A DNA stretch of 64,000 nucleotides from Sphagnum compactum (Eukaryota; Bryophyta; Sphagnopsida; Sphagnales). Below the pieces are notes generated by a model. That model searched no databases. It was not told the origin of the DNA and saw nothing but the letters and a program-made list of their open reading frames with translations. The first letter of the stretch is position 1; each line of letters opens with the position of its first letter. Where the stretch lies: NCBI GenBank assembly GCA_965153455.1, contig OZ234494.1, positions 4,526,001-4,590,000 on the forward strand. The letters run 5' to 3'. The translations under genes and the position numbers were made by a program. Below are positions 62,913-64,000 of this stretch, one piece after another.

Positions 62913-64000
62913 TAAGTTAACACTTCTACTTTCACTCTTCCCTTAAATTTTGAAAACTTATACTATACCCACTTTGTATCTGTTTTGTAAAATTCCTTGG
63001 AAACATCCTCAGGATGAAAGGAGTATGGACACTATCATTGTACGTTTTGATATGTCTCGTTTCTTGCTATTGCAGTATGAGCTTTCTATTCACATAACTT
63101 GAACTAGGGGAGAGAGTTCATGAACATTAAAGGTTGTATTGAAATGGGATGGACTTAAACTCAATTGCCCAATTGCCATGACATGTTATTCTTCCATAAC
63201 CCATACATAGGTGATGGTATTTTTTGCCTTGGGTCCCCTTGGGGCAAACGCCCTTGGTTTTGACATGACAATTTTTTTAATTTTAATTTTTTGTAATGAA
63301 AAATTCCTTGTTTACCCAAAATTTTTGAAATAAAATAAGAAAATTCCTATTATAAACTAATTGAATTATAATTTTTACTCAATAACTAATATATGGGACC
63401 ATATATTTTTATTCACATAGTTTTCCAATTAAAAAATATTTTTGTTTGGATTTTTTATGTAAGTCAACACACACACATTGCTTTTTCTTTTATCTCTTGT
63501 TTTTTTTTTTATACTAAGTTTGCAATTGTTTTCCCTTGGTACCTTGGATTAAGTTGAATGTAATACAATTGCATTTAGACACTAGCACCCAACATTATGA
63601 TTGTGATGGGTTGTTTTGGTGGGAAGGAGACCTAGGAATTTTTTAAATCCTTAGGTTTAGAAACTTTGCAGTTAATGTGTTGCTAGAATCATTTAATGTG
63701 TTGTACCCCTTTCAACCTTAAAAGTTGTACTCATCACCAAACATTAAAACACATAATGGAGTTCATTATTTGTAAATCCACCCTAAATCTTTCCTTTCAC
63801 CAAACACCTAAAGCCCCAAGTACATTTGGATTTTTTAGATTTGCAAGATATATGTGCATTACTTTGTGATGTATATGAGCTCATGTCCAAACATTTCCTT
63901 CAGTCATAGAACAACAAGAATTATACTTCTACCTTAAAATTCCCCCTTCACCAAACAATTTTGTCCAATAGTGTGGTTAATGGCCATATAGATGTACACA
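62913..64000. other. Intergenic to window end, nothing recognised
   Basis: AT-rich DNA without a supportable gene. A short palindromic stretch CCTTGGGTCCCCTTGGGGCAAACGCCCTTGG occurs near 63218-63248. Confidence 0.5.

Overview
This is nuclear DNA from a large-genome land plant. The evidence is AT-rich, gene-poor sequence, spliceosomal introns with GT/GC-AG borders, plant-type telomere repeats (TTTAGGG), and two conserved eukaryotic housekeeping genes whose products read as plant-like. The lineage cannot be fixed from sequence alone; a seed-free plant is a guess.

Layout. 1-21 kb is AT-rich, mostly decayed repeat sequence with short tandem duplications and no supportable gene. At 21.2 kb there is a roughly 330 bp MITE-like element, followed by a foldback/tandem cluster at 22.2-22.9 kb. 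At 24.1-27.7 kb lies an acireductone dioxygenase gene (methionine salvage, plus strand). It carries a second copy of the MITE in an intron and an unusual repeat-bearing C-terminal tail. From about 29.3 to 37.8 kb a mosaic block is bounded by inverted copies of a 32 bp core (one mismatch). It holds 80 bp and 51 bp satellite-like repeats built on a TGCAATACCTGCA core, an interstitial telomere-type array, a hairpin, a C2H2 zinc-finger gene broken by four in-frame stops, a perfect telomere-repeat palindrome, a GAGCTC minisatellite and G-rich subterminal repeats. I interpret it as one large, possibly undescribed DNA transposon; this is the most novel object in the window.

38-48 kb is AT-rich intergenic DNA with a 1 kb degenerate AATAGCCACCAATA-type array and tRNA/SINE-like relics. 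At 48.4-54.1 kb lies a complete 12-exon gene for the mitochondrial succinyl-CoA ligase beta subunit (TCA cycle), with tandem duplications in its upstream region and two introns. 54-60 kb has dispersed repeats and two CT-rich minisatellites. At 60.5-61.9 kb (minus strand) there is a decayed pogo/Tigger-type transposase, next to unrecognised coding debris and an orphan exon of a PDR-type ABC transporter at 62.8 kb.

The two functional genes act in unrelated pathways and show no sign of co-regulation. Everything else is transposon and repeat biology.
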